From: Deltaproteobacteria bacterium | GTDB lineage: Bacteria > Desulfobacterota > Binatia > UTPRO1 | Length of the DNA: 64,000 nt | NCBI GenBank assembly: GCA_016200545.1 | Contig: JACQEO010000050.1 | Location: 1 to 64,000, forward strand | Direction: 5' to 3' | In this document: positions 53,377 through 62,455 of the stretch, piece after piece | How positions within the stretch are numbered: the first letter of the stretch is position 1 | Layout of the letters: the number at the start of each line of letters is the position of its first letter | Program-made: the position numbers and the translations under genes | The notes under the pieces: model-generated | What the model was told of the DNA's origin: nothing | The model's database searches: none | What the model saw: the letters and a program-made list of their open reading frames with translations, nothing else

Positions 53377-54414
53377 ATGGCCGGCACGCGCCCGAACTCA
53401 CGGGTAGAGACGCGCGCGCCGACTCGCTCGAAGCTGGACGTCGAGTCACTCGCGAAGCTCGTGCACGCGCACGATCGGCGCGCGCTCGCGAAAGCGATCA
53501 CGCTCGTCGAGAGCACGCGGCAGGATCATCAGGAGGCAGCGCAGCGCCTGCTCGAGCTGCTCCTTCCGCACACCGGCAAGGCGGTCCGCGTCGGCATCAC
53601 CGGCGTGCCGGGCGTCGGCAAGAGCACGTTCATCGAGGCGTTCGGGCTCTCGCTGATCGAGCAGAGCAAGCGCGTCGCCGTCCTCGCCATCGACCCGTCG
53701 AGCGCGCGCTCGGGCGGCAGCATTCTCGGCGACAAGACGCGCATGCCGCGCCTCTCGGCTGCGAGCGCGGCGTTCATTCGGCCGAGCCCGTCGGCGGGAT
53801 CGCTCGGCGGGGTCACGCGCCGCACGCGCGAGGCGCTGCTCGTTTGCGAGGCCGCCGGCTACGACGTCGTGCTCGTCGAGACCGTCGGCGTCGGCCAGAG
53901 CGAAGTCGCGGTCGCATCGATGGTCGACTTCTTCCTGGTGCTGATGCTCGCCGGCGCCGGCGACGAGCTTCAAGGCATCAAGAAGGGCATCCTCGAGCTC
54001 GCCGACTGCCTCGCCGTCAACAAGGCCGACGGTGACAACGTCGCCAACGCCGAGCGCGCCGCCGCCGAGTATGCGGGCGCGCTGCGCCTCTTCCGGCACA
54101 CGAGCGCGAGCTGGGATCCCCCCGTCGTGACCGTCAGCGGCCTCTACACCATCGGCATGGACCGCGTGTGGTCGATCATCGAGGAGCACCGTCGCGTGCT
54201 CGGCGCCACGGGCGAGCTCGAGGCGAAGCGACGCGAGCAGCTCCAAACATGGCTCTGGAGCATGATCGACGACGGATTGAAGCGCCATTTCCTGGGGCGC
54301 GACGACGTGAAGCGCATGCTCCCGAAGATGCAGCGCGCGGTCGCGAGCGCCACACTCACACCGACCGAAGCGGCGCGCCGCTTGCTCGGCGTGCTCGAGG
54401 AGGAAGCCGAATGA
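53377..54414 (+). CDS. meaB: MeaB/ArgK GTPase chaperone of methylmalonyl-CoA mutase
   Basis: A 345-residue G3E-family GTPase from ATG 53377. P-loop VGITGVPGVGKS at residues 72-83; AIDPSSARSGGSILGDKTRM and VLVETVGVGQSEVAV are the switch regions; NKADGDN is the guanine-specificity motif. MeaB gates adenosylcobalamin loading and protects methylmalonyl-CoA mutase from inactivation by ejecting damaged cofactor. The mutase gene is about 51 kb away at 489, not adjacent as in many genomes, so both parts of the pair are in this window. Confidence 0.95.
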   Translation: MAGTRPNSRVETRAPTRSKLDVESLAKLVHAHDRRALAKAITLVESTRQDHQEAAQRLLELLLPHTGKAVRVGITGVPGVGKSTFIEAFGLSLIEQSKRVAVLAIDPSSARSGGSILGDKTRMPRLSAASAAFIRPSPSAGSLGGVTRRTREALLVCEAAGYDVVLVETVGVGQSEVAVASMVDFFLVLMLAGAGDELQGIKKGILELADCLAVNKADGDNVANAERAAAEYAGALRLFRHTSASWDPPVVTVSGLYTIGMDRVWSIIEEHRRVLGATGELEAKRREQLQTWLWSMIDDGLKRHFLGRDDVKRMLPKMQRAVASATLTPTEAARRLLGVLEEEAE

Positions 54415-54427
54415 GCTCGTCCGCCAC

Positions 54428-55279
54428 TCACCAAGCCTGCATCCGCAAGGACCATGCGCCGGCGCGTGTGGCGCAGCGCCGGCCGATGATCGGGGCGGCG
54501 GCGGCGAGCGCTTCGAGCGTACCCGCGGGCGGGCGCACGAGCAGGATTCCGCTGCCGTTCAGTCGGCTGCGCTGGTGCTTGAGCGGGGTGGTGATGACCT
54601 CCGCGATGGTCGCGGACACACCCGCCGCTGCGAGCCGCGCGTGCATCGCGTTCGGCCGTGTGAGGCTCTTCACGGGGTACCAGAGGAGGAGACACGTGTG
54701 TTCCAAAGCGCGCGCCGCGTGCGCGATCGCGTCGGGCACGACCGTCCAGTCCGCCTTCTGCGTCCACGGAGGATCGATCAGGACGACGGTCGCTTCCGCG
54801 AGGGATGCGAGCGCGCCGAGCCCATCGCCGCGGAGAAGCCGCGTGTTCGCATCCGCGCCGACGCCCGTCCCGAGACGTCCGAAGGCATCCGGGTCGCGTT
54901 CCCACAGCGTCAGCGTCGCCTCGGGCCCGAGCGCGGCGCGCGCGAGGAGCGGAGAGCCCGGGTAACGTTCGGGACGCGTCGTGCCGGCGCCGAGCCGGCG
55001 GCAGAGCATGACGTAGCGCTCGACCGCATCGCCGCCGAGGTTCTCGGGGGTCCAGAGGCGCCCGATACCTTCGTTCCACTCACCCGTGGGCCCGAGCGGA
55101 TAGTGACCTTCGCCGGCGTGGGTCTCGACGTAGTGAATCCGCGTCGACGCCGCGGATACGCGTTGCAGGACCTCGACGAGCGCGCAATGCTTCCAGACGT
55201 CGCCGACGTTGCCGGCGTGGAACCGGTGGCTGTAATTGGGTACCGCGTCGGCGAGGTAGCGCGAGCGAGCGGACGACAC
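54428..55279 (-). CDS. rlmJ: 23S rRNA (adenine(2030)-N6)-methyltransferase RlmJ
   Basis: A 283-residue protein. Diagnostic start NYSHRFHAGNVGDVWKH (residues 15-31), the THAGEGHY segment that binds SAM, and the catalytic motif IDPPW near residue 190 typical of N6-adenine methyltransferases. It methylates A2030 of 23S rRNA in bacteria. Convergent with meaB, 13 bases apart. Confidence 0.92.
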   Translation of the reverse strand: MSSARSRYLADAVPNYSHRFHAGNVGDVWKHCALVEVLQRVSAASTRIHYVETHAGEGHYPLGPTGEWNEGIGRLWTPENLGGDAVERYVMLCRRLGAGTTRPERYPGSPLLARAALGPEATLTLWERDPDAFGRLGTGVGADANTRLLRGDGLGALASLAEATVVLIDPPWTQKADWTVVPDAIAHAARALEHTCLLLWYPVKSLTRPNAMHARLAAAGVSATIAEVITTPLKHQRSRLNGSGILLVRPPAGTLEALAAAAPIIGRRCATRAGAWSLRMQAW

Positions 55280-55331
55280 GCAGCCACGATGCTACGCCAA
55301 CGCCGCCGCTGGGTATAGAGAAGCGATCGCC

Positions 55332-58268
55332 ATGTCGCTGCTGCGCAACCGTCTACTGCTCATCGTCCTCGCCCTCGCGACGGTCGTGCGCGTCGCATTG
55401 CCCTACGTCGTGCGCCGGGTCGCGGTCGATCAAGCCGACAAGGCGCTCGTCGGCCGGATCGAGCTCGACGACGTCGATCTCTCCCTCCTGACCGGCGGCA
55501 TCACACTCCACGGGTTGCGCGTGTTCGCGACCGAAGCGACGGCAGACAGCATCCCGCCGGAGTCAGCCCCGGTCTTCTCCGCGACGCGACTTTCGGTCGA
55601 GCTCGGGTTCCGCGCGCTGCTGCACAAGATCGTCGAGGTGCAACGCTTCGACCTCGACGGCTTCGCGGTGAGCCTCGATCGCGCGCGGGACGGCACCCTC
55701 GTCCTGCCGCTGCCGGCACCGGCGCCCGCTTCCGAGCCGCCTGCGGCGGAGCCGAAGGAGGCACGGCCGGGCTGGGGCGTGCTCATTCGCCACGTGGCGC
55801 TGCGCGACGGCCGCATCGGCTTCCGCGACTTCGCGCTCGGCGACCAGCCGCAACACATCGAGGGTCGGGTGCCGACGCTCGATGCCGGGAACCTCGCGGT
55901 GCTGATCACCGAGAGCGGCCTCGAGCCCGGCAAGATCGCGCTCGAGGCGGGGATCGAGGACGGCACGCTGCGCCTGGAGGTGACGCTCGAGAATCTCGCC
56001 GGCGGGCCGGCGTACCAATCGCACCTGGTGCTCACCAACCTGCCGATCGCCCACGCGCGCCTCTATATCCCGAAGGTCGGTTGGAGCGATCTCGCCGGCC
56101 GCCTCGATCTCGACGTGGTGCATCGCTTCGAGTCGCGAGGCGCGCACACGCTGCACGGCACGGTCGCGCTTCGCGACGTCGCCGTCCGCGTGCAGGATCT
56201 CGACGAGCCGGCGCTCGCCTGGAGCGCGCTCGCGATCGACGTCGCGGGCGTCGACCTCGTGAAGCAGCACGCCGAGATCGGCGCCGTGACGCTCGCGGGC
56301 GCGCGCGTCGTCACACGTCCGGCAGGTCCGGAGCCGCTGCCGGTACTGCACGGCCTCGCGCAGCCGGCCGCAGAGGGCGCGGCGTCGCAGCCGCCGCCCC
56401 TCGTGACCGGCGGCGACAGCACCGCGAAGCCGTGGACGTGGGCGGTCGCCAACGTCACGCTGAAGGACGCGCGCGTGCACGCGCTCGGCGGCGACGGACC
56501 GCTCGACGTCGGCGTCGAGGCCGCGGCCGCGAACCTGGCGAGTGCGGCGGGCACGCAGACGAGGGTCGCGCTGTCCCTCGCGCCGTCGGGCGGCGGCACG
56601 CTTGCCCTCGCCGGCGATCTGACGCTGCAGCCGATCGGCTTCGACGGCACGGTCCGCGCCGACGGTCTCGTCCTCGCGCCGCTCACGCAACCGATCGCGA
56701 CCGCACAGACGCGGCTGCTGAAGAACGGCGTCGCCACCGTCAACCTCGCGATCGCCGCCGGCACCACGCCGAAGGCGCCGTCGAACGGGGCGCGCATCGC
56801 GGGAACGATCGACCTCGCGAACCTCGAGATCGCAAGCGACGATCCGAAGCCGTTCGCACTGCGATGGAACGATCTCGCGATCGAGCTCCGCGAGGTAACG
56901 ACGCCCGCCGTGCCGGGACCGATCGCCGTCGCGCTCGCGAGTGTCAGCCTCGTCCGCCCCGAGATCGTCGCGACGCGAACCTACACGGGCATCGCGCTGC
57001 CGGCCGCGCTCACTGACGGCGCGTCACCGCCGCCGCCGCCGCCGACGTCACCCGTGAGACCGCCGCTCGACGTGCAAGTGCGTGTCGACAAGGTCGCCAT
57101 CCAGAAGACGCGCGTCGCGTTCAGCGACGAGGCCGTGCGCCCCTTCTATCGCTCGAACCTCGATCCGATCGACCTCACCTGCGTCGACCTCCGCTGGCCC
57201 GGTCCCTTCGCGCGGGACGCGCAGCTCCTCGCCAAAGGACTGGACGGCGCGAGCTTGAAGGTGACGGGCAACCTCGCGCCCGCCGGCTCGCATCTTTTGG
57301 TGACGCTCGCCGATCTCCCACTCGCGCCGTTCAATCCGTACGCCACGGCGAGCGGCTACGGCGTCGCCGGCGGTACCGCACGGCTCGACTCCACGATCAG
57401 CATCGCGCCGGCTTCGTACGAGACGACGAGCAAGCTCGTGCTGAGTCAGCTCGCGGTGACGGGCGGCGCGGGCGACTCCCTGTTCGTGTCGCAGTTCGGG
57501 ATGCCGCTCGCGCTGGCGCTCGCGCTGCTGACCGACCTCGAAGGCAACATCGTCCTCGACCTGCCGATCGCGGGCGACGCGCAGGGCATGAGGACCGGGC
57601 TCGGGACGCTCGTCGGCAACGCGCTCGCGCGCGCGATCCTGAACGCCGTCACCTCACCGCTGAAGCTCGTCGGCGCCGTCGCCAACCTCGGCGAGAAGCC
57701 GGCGTCGCTGACACCGCAGCCGATGGTGTTCCAGCCGGGACGGATCGACCTGGCGGCAGGCGAGGACACGAAGCTCGCTCAGCTCGAAAGCCTGCTCGCG
57801 GCGGCGCCCGGGCTGAAGCTCCACCTGCGCGGCGAGACCGGCGAGGAAGACCGCCGCTGGCTCCGGGAGCAGGCGCTGCGGGCGAAGCTCGAGCGCGAGA
57901 GCGGCGTCGTCGGCACGGTTCGCCACATCGGCGAGCGCGGCGCGCGCAGCGCGACGCTCGCGGCGCTCGCGGCGCGCACCGATGGCAAGGCCGCCGAGAT
58001 CCCCGAGGAGCACCGGGCGTGGTTCGAGGCGCAGGTGGCGGCGCAAGACGTCGCCGACGCGGCGCTGCATGCGCTCGCCGCCGCGCGCGCCAAGAGCGTG
58101 CAGTCACGACTCGAGAGCGGCGGCGGCGTCGGCGCGGATCGCGTGCTCGTCGACGACGAGTCGCCGGAAGACGTCGCCGCGCGTCCGGTCGTCGCGATCG
58201 GTCTCGGGAGCCCGGCAGAACGCATACCGAACGGCCCGAGCGTGGGCGCCGTGCCCGTCAGGCCGTGA
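55332..58268 (+). CDS. DUF748/AsmA-like envelope protein
   Basis: A 978-residue protein with an N-terminal membrane anchor (LLLIVLALATVVRVALPYVV) and long beta-rich sequence with the DUF748 pattern: IELDDVDLSLLTGGITLHGLRV, FSATRLSVELGFRALLHKIVEV and a C-terminal LKLHLRGETGEEDRRWLREQAL. AsmA/DUF748 proteins form long hydrophobic-groove structures thought to move lipids between membranes. It converges with the molybdoenzyme gene (11-base overlap). Confidence 0.83.
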   Translation: MSLLRNRLLLIVLALATVVRVALPYVVRRVAVDQADKALVGRIELDDVDLSLLTGGITLHGLRVFATEATADSIPPESAPVFSATRLSVELGFRALLHKIVEVQRFDLDGFAVSLDRARDGTLVLPLPAPAPASEPPAAEPKEARPGWGVLIRHVALRDGRIGFRDFALGDQPQHIEGRVPTLDAGNLAVLITESGLEPGKIALEAGIEDGTLRLEVTLENLAGGPAYQSHLVLTNLPIAHARLYIPKVGWSDLAGRLDLDVVHRFESRGAHTLHGTVALRDVAVRVQDLDEPALAWSALAIDVAGVDLVKQHAEIGAVTLAGARVVTRPAGPEPLPVLHGLAQPAAEGAASQPPPLVTGGDSTAKPWTWAVANVTLKDARVHALGGDGPLDVGVEAAAANLASAAGTQTRVALSLAPSGGGTLALAGDLTLQPIGFDGTVRADGLVLAPLTQPIATAQTRLLKNGVATVNLAIAAGTTPKAPSNGARIAGTIDLANLEIASDDPKPFALRWNDLAIELREVTTPAVPGPIAVALASVSLVRPEIVATRTYTGIALPAALTDGASPPPPPPTSPVRPPLDVQVRVDKVAIQKTRVAFSDEAVRPFYRSNLDPIDLTCVDLRWPGPFARDAQLLAKGLDGASLKVTGNLAPAGSHLLVTLADLPLAPFNPYATASGYGVAGGTARLDSTISIAPASYETTSKLVLSQLAVTGGAGDSLFVSQFGMPLALALALLTDLEGNIVLDLPIAGDAQGMRTGLGTLVGNALARAILNAVTSPLKLVGAVANLGEKPASLTPQPMVFQPGRIDLAAGEDTKLAQLESLLAAAPGLKLHLRGETGEEDRRWLREQALRAKLERESGVVGTVRHIGERGARSATLAALAARTDGKAAEIPEEHRAWFEAQVAAQDVADAALHALAAARAKSVQSRLESGGGVGADRVLVDDESPEDVAARPVVAIGLGSPAERIPNGPSVGAVPVRP

Positions 58269-60579
58269 CGCGCTCGACGCGGCACCGCACGTAGCGATGG
58301 TGCGGGATCCCCGTGAACGGGTCGCGGTCGGCGACGTCGGTGAGCTCGTTCTGGTTGGCGCCGGTCACTATGCCGTCGGATGAGACCATGCCGAAGCCGT
58401 TCGGCATCCACACGTGCCCAGCCATGAGCTTGGCGTCGACGTGCGCCGGCATCGTCAGGCTGCCGCGCTTGGTCGAAACGCTGACGGTGTCGCCGTCGCG
58501 AATGCCGAGGCTTGTCGCGTCGGAGAGCGAGAGGTTGAGCGCGCAGTGCGGGCCCTTCCCTTTGCGCCAGGCCGGGTCGCGCTGAATCGTGTTGGCCGTC
58601 CAGCGCGTCCGCAGTCCCGCGGCCATGACGAGCGGGAACGCCGGATCGACGCTCGGCTCGGTGGCGACGGCCCGGCGCAGCTCGGGCATCATCGGCTCGG
58701 GCGCGAGACGAATCTTCTTGTCGGCGAAGCCGACGTGATCGGCGAGGTTGGTCTCCATGCGCTGGCGCGCGATCTCGACGCCCTCGGGATGGTCGATGAT
58801 GCGCCGGAAGATCTCGGTCCCGAGCTCGAACGGTGTCTTCCCCTCCCACTCGGGGCCGAGCGCGCGCACGACGCTTTCGGGACGGAAGAGCCCGTTCAGA
58901 TGCGAGAGCAGCCAGAACGCCGCCAGCGCCGGCGACGCCAGGTGCGGCCCGAGTGCCCGGTAGGTCCAGTAGATGAGCTGGTTCTCGCCGTGGGTGGCCG
59001 CCGCCTGACCGGCGGCAAAGTAGGCCATCGCTCCTGCGGGCGTCTGCGCGTGTTCGGCGAGCTCGAAAAGCTCGGGCGGCGGCGTGCCGAAGAGATCCAT
59101 CGCCTCGGCGATACGCACGTAGATCTCGGGCTCGGTGAACGCCTGGATGCGCATCGGCACGACCGGCGGCCGCACCTGCACGAACACTTCGGGCGCGCCG
59201 CGCGGGAAGGCCGCGGTCTCCCACTTTTCGTAGCCCGTCGGCACGGGCAGCACGTAATCGGCGAGCCGTGCGGTCTCCGTCATCGCCGGATCGATGACGA
59301 CGAGGAGGTCGAGCTTTTCCCGCGCTTCGCGCCAGCGCGAAGCGTCGGAGTACGAGAGGATCGGGTTGGAGCCCTCGACGATGATGGCGCGGATGCGCTC
59401 CGGATGATCGACCAGCACCTCCTCGGGGACGAGCGTCGGCGACATCATCTGCGCGTTGCCGAGCGAACGGATCGCCTGGATGCCGGACGCGAGCGCGCGC
59501 TCGGGCTCGCTCACCTTCTCGGGATCGACGACCGGCGGTAGGAAGGTCTCGAGGAAGACGTCGCCGCCGACCTGCCCGATGTTGCCGGTCAGCACCAGCA
59601 GCGCCCGCATGAGATACGAGATCAAGGTCGAGAACGGCGCCTGCTCGACGCCGAGGTCGTAGAAGATCGCCGCCGACTCGGCGGTCGCGAAGCCGCGCGC
59701 GGTGTCGCGAATGGCCGCGAGGTCGATGCCGCAGCGCGCGGCCATGACGGCCGGGTCGACGGCGGCGAGCTCCGCCCGCAAAGTATCGAGACCGATGGCG
59801 TGCTCGGCGAGGAAGGCGTCGGCGGCGATGTTTTCGCGGACGATGAGCGCCGCCATCGCGAGCAATAGATAGGCGTCGGTTCCGGGGCGGACGCGAAGAT
59901 GATGCGTCGCCGTGCGCGTGGTCTCCGTCTCGCGCGGATCGACGACGACGACGGTGCGGCTCGGGTCGTCGGCGAGCATCTTGAAGGTGTCGGTCGCGTT
60001 GTGACCACGGTTGGAGATCTTGGGATTGGTGCCGAGGACGAGCAGGAAGCGCGCGTGCGCGGTGTCGGCGTGCAGGAAGAGCGTCGGCGAGGCGTCGAAC
60101 ATCCACTGGTCGAGGAGATTGTGCTGCGTCTTCTCCTGCGCGAAGGCGTTGAACCAGCGCCGCGATCCGATGCCGCGCAGGAAGCCGAGCGCGTACGGCG
60201 CGTCCATGTGATTCGCCTGCCCGCCGACGCCGACGAGCGCGATCGCGCGCGGGGAATGCCGTCGCCGAATCGCGTCGAGCTTGGCCGCGATCTCTTGGAT
60301 CGCGGTGTCCCAAGCGATCTCCTCGAAGGTGCCGTCCGACCGCCGGCGCATCGGGTAGGGCACGCGGTCCCCGTGCTCGACGTAGTGCGCGATGCCGAAC
60401 GCCTTGTTGCAGACGTAGCCCTTGGTGATGGGATTGGTCTCGTCGCCGCGGATCTCGACGATGCGGCCGTCCTTCACGTCGACGCGGATGCCGCAGTTGT
60501 GACTGCAGAGGACGCAGACGGTGGGGAGATCGGTGGCGTTGTCGTTGACGCAGGTGTGATGCGTGCCGTGGTCGCTCAT
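58258..60579 (-). CDS. Molybdopterin-dependent oxidoreductase (MopB family)
   Basis: A 773-residue protein, GGAGGAGC before ATG 60579. The N-terminal 4Fe-4S motif uses C22, C25, C29 and C57 (CVLCSHNC, GYVCNK), followed by the molybdopterin domains (VVDPRETETTRTATHHLRV; the C-terminal dinucleotide-binding domain with RDPAWRKGKGPHCALNLS and WMPNGFGM). There is no Tat signal, so it is probably cytoplasmic. At the position of the usual Mo-ligand Cys/SeCys/Ser I see FAQEKTQHN, and no clear ligand. Substrate unknown; formate- or polysulfide-type enzymes are the nearest relatives. Coupled to an HxlR regulator (ATGA). Confidence 0.88.
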   Translation of the reverse strand: MSDHGTHHTCVNDNATDLPTVCVLCSHNCGIRVDVKDGRIVEIRGDETNPITKGYVCNKAFGIAHYVEHGDRVPYPMRRRSDGTFEEIAWDTAIQEIAAKLDAIRRRHSPRAIALVGVGGQANHMDAPYALGFLRGIGSRRWFNAFAQEKTQHNLLDQWMFDASPTLFLHADTAHARFLLVLGTNPKISNRGHNATDTFKMLADDPSRTVVVVDPRETETTRTATHHLRVRPGTDAYLLLAMAALIVRENIAADAFLAEHAIGLDTLRAELAAVDPAVMAARCGIDLAAIRDTARGFATAESAAIFYDLGVEQAPFSTLISYLMRALLVLTGNIGQVGGDVFLETFLPPVVDPEKVSEPERALASGIQAIRSLGNAQMMSPTLVPEEVLVDHPERIRAIIVEGSNPILSYSDASRWREAREKLDLLVVIDPAMTETARLADYVLPVPTGYEKWETAAFPRGAPEVFVQVRPPVVPMRIQAFTEPEIYVRIAEAMDLFGTPPPELFELAEHAQTPAGAMAYFAAGQAAATHGENQLIYWTYRALGPHLASPALAAFWLLSHLNGLFRPESVVRALGPEWEGKTPFELGTEIFRRIIDHPEGVEIARQRMETNLADHVGFADKKIRLAPEPMMPELRRAVATEPSVDPAFPLVMAAGLRTRWTANTIQRDPAWRKGKGPHCALNLSLSDATSLGIRDGDTVSVSTKRGSLTMPAHVDAKLMAGHVWMPNGFGMVSSDGIVTGANQNELTDVADRDPFTGIPHHRYVRCRVERVTA

Positions 60580-61064
60580 GCTCGCTCCTCCGTTGCGGCC
60601 GCGCTGCGGGCCGCTCGGTATCCTTTCCCGGGGCGCGCCGTCATGTCACGCGCGGTGACGGGGTCGCCGCAATGGTCGCAGGTGAGGCGCAACGACGTGA
60701 CGTGCCCGCACCTGCGATGGACGCGCTCGACCGGCGGTCCTTTCTTGCCGGCCATGTGCTTGTCGCCCCATCCGGCGATCGTGACGATGACGCCGTACAG
60801 GTCGTGTCCCTTCTCGGTGAGCCGATACTCGAAGCGCACCGGCGTCTCATGGTAGCGCTCGCGGCGTAGCACACCGTGCCGCACCAGCTTCCGCAGACGA
60901 TCCGCCAGCCGATGGCGCGTGATGCGCAGGCTCGACTGGAACGCATCGAAGCGCCGCGTCCCGAGAAATGCGTCGCGCAAGATGAGCAAGGTCCACCGAT
61001 CGCCGACGACGGAGAGCGTCCGCGCGATCGTGCAGTCGAGCTTCCCGACGTCGCTCCAGCGCAC
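60576..61064 (-). CDS. HxlR-family transcriptional regulator
   Basis: A 162-residue winged-helix protein: SVVGDRWTLLILRDAFLGTRRFDAFQSSL, ITRHRLADRLRKLVRHGVLRR, YHETPVRFEYRLTEKGHDLYG. This is the HxlR pattern. The C-terminus adds RCGH..., LTCDHCGDPV, a Cys/His pair set resembling a small zinc site, unusual for a simple HxlR. Its stop overlaps the molybdoenzyme start, and a palindrome lies 12 bases before its start. It probably controls its own operon in response to a redox or metal signal. Confidence 0.88.
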   Translation of the reverse strand: MRWSDVGKLDCTIARTLSVVGDRWTLLILRDAFLGTRRFDAFQSSLRITRHRLADRLRKLVRHGVLRRERYHETPVRFEYRLTEKGHDLYGVIVTIAGWGDKHMAGKKGPPVERVHRRCGHVTSLRLTCDHCGDPVTARDMTARPGKGYRAARSAAATEERA

Positions 61065-61076
61065 GGCGGCCTATTA

Positions 61077-61091
61077 GTTCCAAATTGGAAC
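61077..61091. promoter_or_regulatory. HxlR operator palindrome
   Basis: GTTCCAA-A-TTGGAAC, a perfect 7-1-7 inverted repeat, lies 12 bases upstream of the HxlR start and is AT-rich against its surroundings. The likely autoregulatory site of the HxlR-molybdoenzyme operon. Confidence 0.7.
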
Positions 61092-61103
61092 CTATGCAAG
61101 AGG

Positions 61104-62417
61104 CTATCGCTCGAAGCAGTAGAGTCGCAATTGCGTGTCGCAGGTCGGCGTGCTCGACTCGGTCCAGCCGGCGTTGGTTTGAGCCGTGCTGCCGCACACC
61201 CCCGAGACGGACGAGGTGTTGTTGAGGAAATTGCTGCAGTTCGTCGCCTTGGGGGCGCCGGCGGCGTCCGTCGCCGTCCACGCCTCTCCAAAGGTAACGG
61301 CGTTGCCACTCTCGTCGACGTTGATCGCGTGCGCGAGGGTACCGTCGGTGAGATCGTTCCAGTCGTTGGCGATGATGGTGCCGTTGACGAGGCCGTATGG
61401 CGTTGCCGACTGCGTGAAGCGCGTGGACGGTCCGTCACCGGTAACGGACAGCCACGCTTTGAACGTACCCAACAACCCCGCGGCGGTCGCCCGTTCGGCA
61501 CAGATGGTGTCGGCGCCGAAGGTCCCGCCGATTTGGCCGTTGGTCGCCGTGCTGGTCACGAACACTCGCTTGCCGGGCGTGGTGACCGCGGTCGCTGTCG
61601 GCGTCGGGGTTGGTGTCACCGTCGGCGTCGGCTCGAGCGCCGGCATGCAGAGCTCGGCGGGCGCCGAGACCACGAGAATGTGCGGCGCGACGTTGGCGTC
61701 GTTGGTCGCGACCGTCGTCTTGACGAATTTCGGCGAGCCCTTCGCCAGCTTCACCGCGTAGCAGACGAGGACGGTCTGACGGGTCTCGGCTCCGGGTGTC
61801 TCGCCGTCCTCGTCCACCGGCTCACAGAGCTTCGTGACGTTCTTCACGACGAACTGTCGGCCGATACCGAAGAACGCGTCGACGACGCTCGGCGAGGCGG
61901 GCGGCAGGAACTTCGGCGAGCCCTTGGCGAGCTTGGCCTTGTAACACTTGAAGCGGTTGACGGTCGGATCGCTCGTCGGGTCGCTGCCGAAGACCGCCGG
62001 CGGCGTGCCGCCGAGCGCCTGCGGGGCGACGTCGAGCAGCACCACGGGCGCCGTGATGGTCAGGGTACGCTGCGCGAACGCATCGACGGTCACGTGATTG
62101 GATTTGACGAACTTCGGACCGCCCTCGTGCACTTTGATCTTGAACCCCTCCTGATGAACGTCGGGGTGCACGACCCCCGAGCCGTCGCGATCGACCGGGT
62201 TACAGATGGCGGCGATCTTCACGACGTCGAACGTCAGCGGCCCGCCGAGCTGATCCTCGAGCGCCGTGGTCGCGCCCTTGGAAAACTTCGGCTGCCCCTT
62301 GGCGCGCGCGGCTTTGTAGCAGAGGTAGTGATCCGGGGCGGATACGCCGAGGCCGGCGACGGCGTACACAAAGAGCGCAGTTCCTGCGAGTGCCAGCGCC
62401 GGCAAACTCCGTTTCAT
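61104..62417 (-). CDS. Secreted protein with CYK-type repeats and DUF1554-like C-domain
   Basis: A 437-residue protein from ATG 62417 with signal peptide (residues 1-26). It has four repeats of a KxxKGxPKF element: CYKAARAKGQPKF at 33, FKIKVHEGGPKF at 92 (without Cys), CYKAKLAKGSPKF at 158 and CYAVKLAKGSPKF at 219, in DUF7450-like modules that end with an LC.P or IC.P motif. A TPTPTPTAT linker (263-280) joins a C-terminal domain (284-437) with ATNGQIGGTFGADTICAERA, the pattern of DUF1554 proteins. Extracellular; function unknown. Confidence 0.78.
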   Translation of the reverse strand: MKRSLPALALAGTALFVYAVAGLGVSAPDHYLCYKAARAKGQPKFSKGATTALEDQLGGPLTFDVVKIAAICNPVDRDGSGVVHPDVHQEGFKIKVHEGGPKFVKSNHVTVDAFAQRTLTITAPVVLLDVAPQALGGTPPAVFGSDPTSDPTVNRFKCYKAKLAKGSPKFLPPASPSVVDAFFGIGRQFVVKNVTKLCEPVDEDGETPGAETRQTVLVCYAVKLAKGSPKFVKTTVATNDANVAPHILVVSAPAELCMPALEPTPTVTPTPTPTATAVTTPGKRVFVTSTATNGQIGGTFGADTICAERATAAGLLGTFKAWLSVTGDGPSTRFTQSATPYGLVNGTIIANDWNDLTDGTLAHAINVDESGNAVTFGEAWTATDAAGAPKATNCSNFLNNTSSVSGVCGSTAQTNAGWTESSTPTCDTQLRLYCFER

Positions 62418-62455
62418 GTTCACGACATCCACGACATGTAGAAGAGCACGCGGTG

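Noticed and set aside
57779..60313. An 844-residue open frame on the minus strand
   Set aside because: It runs across the convergent ends of the DUF748 and molybdoenzyme genes in another frame, and its sequence is low-complexity Arg/Ala.
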